Assembly (NCBI RefSeq): GCF_034298135.1
Contig: NZ_CP139575.1
Span: 744,001 to 808,000 of the forward strand
Reading direction: 5' to 3'
Length of the DNA: 64,000 nucleotides
Origin: Lactobacillus acidophilus
Lineage (GTDB): Bacteria; Bacillota; Bacilli; Lactobacillales; Lactobacillaceae
In this document: positions 63,501 to 64,000 of the stretch, piece after piece
Layout of the letters: every line of letters starts with the position of its first letter
Numbering within the stretch: the stretch's first letter is position 1
Notes under the pieces: model-generated
Told to the model about the DNA's origin: nothing
Databases searched by the model: none
What the model saw: the letters and a program-made list of their open reading frames with translations, nothing else
Program-made: the position numbers and the translations under genes

Positions 63501-64000
63501 TTGTTGAAGAGCATTAAAGTCACTAACAGTAGTGTAGTTATCAGCTGCATTAGGATTTACTGCAGCAAACATAGCAGTTCTTGCCATTGCTTGCAATTGC
63601 TTAGTAGGATCTACATTTTTACCTACTACAACTTCACTAGAATTAGATTGGTTTAATAATACTTGATTTCCCTTAGTTAAATTAGCTTTTAAGGCATCTC
63701 CACTCAAGTCTGATGAAAGATCACCAATCTTTAATTCTTGAGTAGTTGTATCATTATCTTTAACAATAGTCTTACCGTTTTGACCAGCTTGAGCTATTGA
63801 AGGCAAACTTTCATTAAGTTGTATATTTGATTTAGTTATATCTGTTTGAGTGTTTGCCGCAATGGAATTGTCTATATTAGCATTATTTTCTACAGAATTA
63901 GCACTTTGTTCTACATTGTTTTTATTACTAGTATCTGTAGCAGCTTTTTCTGACGACTTTTTATTATCAATAGTTTGACTACTCTTATTATCATCTTGCT
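57552..64000 (-). CDS. Giant mucus-binding/adhesin repeat protein, 3' end lost and 5' end outside window
   Basis: The frame is open for at least 2148 codons up to the window edge. From N to C: an Asn/Ser-rich leader-like part, a beta-helix-like region (about 62.1-63.6 kb) with many short strands such as NINRTFTIKGADNNATLSL, a first MucBP-like module (IKYVDEQGNEIFPEN), a second, then a Pro/Asp-rich repeat block with linkers like NGKIIPVDPNGNPIPNV and GKPGEPINPNDPDGPK. The repeat unit alternates a MucBP module (KAVVNYVDADEDNKLITSSG) and a Mub module (TRTIQYLDEDGNKVSDSVEQ). The protein stops inside a Mub module (VEQSVHFTAVKD), so the remaining repeats and the LPXTG sorting signal are missing. 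Unless restored elsewhere, it could not be anchored by sortase. Confidence 0.88.
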   Translation of the reverse strand, partial: QDDNKSSQTIDNKKSSEKAATDTSNKNNVEQSANSVENNANIDNSIAANTQTDITKSNIQLNESLPSIAQAGQNGKTIVKDNDTTTQELKIGDLSSDLSGDALKANLTKGNQVLLNQSNSSEVVVGKNVDPTKQLQAMARTAMFAAVNPNAADNYTTVSDFNALQQAVNDYSVSGVNISGNITAYGDLNINRTFTIKGADNNATLSLGQNKINNNGQLTLDDITVNGSILGNGTVNIKGTVTSNVNSVNSSVPTQDQFKAQNYTGNRNNFKNSNIAGNSVNIENGASLTINSSEINDGINLTDGGTVRVGDNATLNVNLTNASTTATRYHVAGVFAKNGGNFISGYKSNVNFNTGLGQAIAIGATRPTGTDSDRFGGYGARSRNDGPTLAQLGDSSTFNFTGRDGIILGNNANFISGENSNVHFENKGRGVALDLAANSNIEISKHSTTYFHSVGKTGTSGSYDGYNYIGVNEGGNITVDEYATFRVILEGRGDNPWDDVVSLDSQNANTTAAFTSKKGAIVDIRDDNTNFYAELISFPLGGSNSRIDIQDPLMLNLQRYSKGGATTGWMPTGGDMINTTSAEYTSNLIYMSGNKGVFSVSGGDYDPSNPNSSGFVVYQRIKSDGSKQIWLNVNDVNIPMNGFQTKDIWNNQANPDVSITGNGLTGGIRANQVHNYNGSPLTGKDAPYYGISTQRASQQIWIPHRTPLEITGNHTNTIKYVDEQGNEIFPENTSSLNLKRNIILDITQDQIKKIQDYALNHTADETLEYIKNSQSVAQDSGWKFTNGSGQTVTDPYATVESPKLDGYTATIQSTNVQGLKVGEDASSVTAKFAVNPSEDIVQNGELTDSYKNDGITGIPDNYVTVVVYKKAVEKGSVKVVYHDDTTNTEIPNTEYNTGSVDAGTKVDYTTTTTITNLENQGYVYVSTDGTIPSTIEGNQNVVVTVHMKHGVQPVTPDTPTPDVPKNTPAEAQPDQLTKKVNLTVNYVNSDGSTFTATVPANAKQTVTFTGTAYVDKVTGQLVNATQQNGQWVIDENNTATPQITWTSDKTSFDKVVSPVEQNYHLISISDHQDGNDVATITGLTKDSGDITVTVTYAPNGKIIPVDPSGNPIPDAPTPQYPTDPTDPSKVTPNEPVPNVPGYTPSVPTVTPIDPGKDTPVPYTPETPAKDQKAVVNYVDADEDNKLITSSGDLTGKAGTKIDYSTNSTIEDLTNKGYVLVNDGFPKDATYDNDDNTTQTYTVVLRHGTQPVNPTNPGKPGEPINPNDPDGPKYPTGSNEVTKTVTRTIQYLDEDGNKVSDSVEQPVNFTASGVLDKVTGEWTTPLTWSVDQTVSAVKSPVVSGYHLVSVDRDQDGNNVKDVTLTHDDNSYIVTVRYAKNGKIIPVDPNGHPIPNVPQPQYPTDPNNPAKVTPDEPVPNIPGMTPSVPTVTPTDPGKDTPVPYTPVAPAKDQVAQVIYRDVNDPNKVTQLATSGDLTGKAGSEIDYNAQSEIDNLINKGYVLKNNGFPAGAVFDNDDNKTQTFYIDFVHGTVPVTPTDPGKPGEPINPNDPDGPKWPDGTSEDSLKKSGTQTIHYVYSDGSKAKDDNVQSFDFTKSAVVDKVTGEIISQTGWNVDSHTFGNVDTPVIDGYHADKRTAGGTTITPDDLNKEVTVTYTPNGKIIPVDPNGNPIPNVPTPQYPTDPTDPTKVTPDEPVPNIPGLTPSVPTVTPTDPGKDTPVPYNPVVPAKDQAAVVNYVDADEDNKLITSSGDLTGKAGETINYSTADTIKDLENKGYVLVNDGFPAGAKYDSDDNTTQIYTVVLKHGTTTITPDKPGKPGEPINPNDPDGPKWPDNSGENNLSKTGTQTIHYTGAGDKTPEDNKQEFTFTKTMVVDNVTGKVITDGAWNVTSHTFGNVDTPVIDGYHADKRTAGGTTITPDDLNKTVTVNYTPNGKIIPVDPNGNPIPNVPTPQYPTDPTDPTKVTPDEPVPTIPGYTPSTPTVTPTDPGKDTPVPYNPVVPAKDQKAVVNYVDADEDNKLITSSGDLTGKAGKKIDYSTSSTIEDLINKGYVLVNDGFPKDATYDNDDNTTQTYTVVFKHGTVPVTPTNPGKPGEPINPNDPDGPKWPDGTGENSIDKTVTRTITFVDSNGKEVSSPVEQSVHFTAVKD
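57991..60500 (-). repeat. Tandem ~830-bp repeat units within the adhesin gene
   Basis: The landmark TCCTTAGCTG (encoding AKD of PAKDQ) recurs at 57991, 58816, 59650 and 60490: units of 825, 834 and 840 bases. Each unit encodes MucBP module, proline linker, Mub module and linker. Large near-identical tracts in the units at 57.9-58.9 kb and 60.2-60.6 kb show recent recombination between them. Confidence 0.85.

Noticed and set aside
1..64000. CRISPR array or insertion sequence
   Set aside because: No regularly spaced short repeats and no transposase with terminal inverted repeats were seen; the only regular repeats are protein-coding adhesin modules and leader hairpins.

Overview
The window looks like a low-GC chromosome segment of Lactobacillus in the strict sense (delbrueckii/acidophilus group). 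This rests on gene content, not on a marker gene: a choloylglycine/bile salt hydrolase, a malolactic enzyme with its LysR regulator, an S-layer-associated (SLAP) surface protein, a giant mucus-binding-type repeat adhesin, BrnQ with an upstream T-box, AT-rich codon use and strong AGGAGG-type ribosome sites. No rRNA, tRNA, CRISPR array or intact insertion sequence was seen.

Layout. 1-2.1 kb: 3' part of phosphoenolpyruvate carboxylase. 2.2-5.2 kb: a decayed sulfur amino-acid locus (luxS copy, cystathionine lyase/synthase, cysteine or cystathionine beta-synthase, all broken) whose leader encodes a Cys-Cys-Cys peptide in front of a terminator; divergent from it is a serine-rich leader peptide plus terminator in front of a SteT-like permease. 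7.6-9.2 kb: secreted-type nuclease and sunset-domain membrane protein. 9.3-11.4 kb: Met T-box, MetE-like methyltransferase, 27-residue peptide, intact luxS. 11.5-18.3 kb: L,D-transpeptidase, bile salt hydrolase, RarA, LtrA remnant, malolactic enzyme and MleR. 18.2-21.5 kb: relic island (DUF2922-like tail, YvrJ-like peptide, broken ssb, a secreted protein behind an isoleucine T-box, a small membrane protein, a candidate structured RNA, a broken AEC permease). 22.4-29.9 kb: mostly minus-strand genes for nucleotide and small-molecule enzymes, including three tandem nucleoside-phosphorylase-like paralogues, a kinase pseudogene and an MFS pseudogene. 30-38.4 kb: ordinary metabolic, regulatory and membrane genes. 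38.5-41.7 kb: a cystine-type ABC transporter operon behind a second cysteine leader peptide and terminator. 42-47.2 kb: pseudogenes, aldo/keto reductase, T-box and brnQ. 47.2-57.6 kb: regulators, oxidoreductases (three aldo/keto reductases beside a LysR gene), SLAP protein, ureohydrolase with a MerR-type promoter. 57.55-64 kb: the adhesin, running off the window.

The strongest theme is amino-acid-sensing transcription attenuation. Three leaders encode short peptides rich in one amino acid (Cys, Cys, Ser), each with a good ribosome site and an intrinsic terminator just before the structural gene. Three others are T-boxes (one Met-type, two Ile-type). Together they would couple Cys, Ser, Met and Ile supply to transport and sulfur metabolism. 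The intact cystine-type transporter beside a broken transsulfuration locus suggests a strain that imports cysteine rather than making it.

Pseudogenes are frequent: about eighteen broken or truncated genes, with nonsense codons, single-base frameshifts, a 19-bp tandem duplication, and a junction near 57.56 kb where a MerR gene and the adhesin are both cut off.
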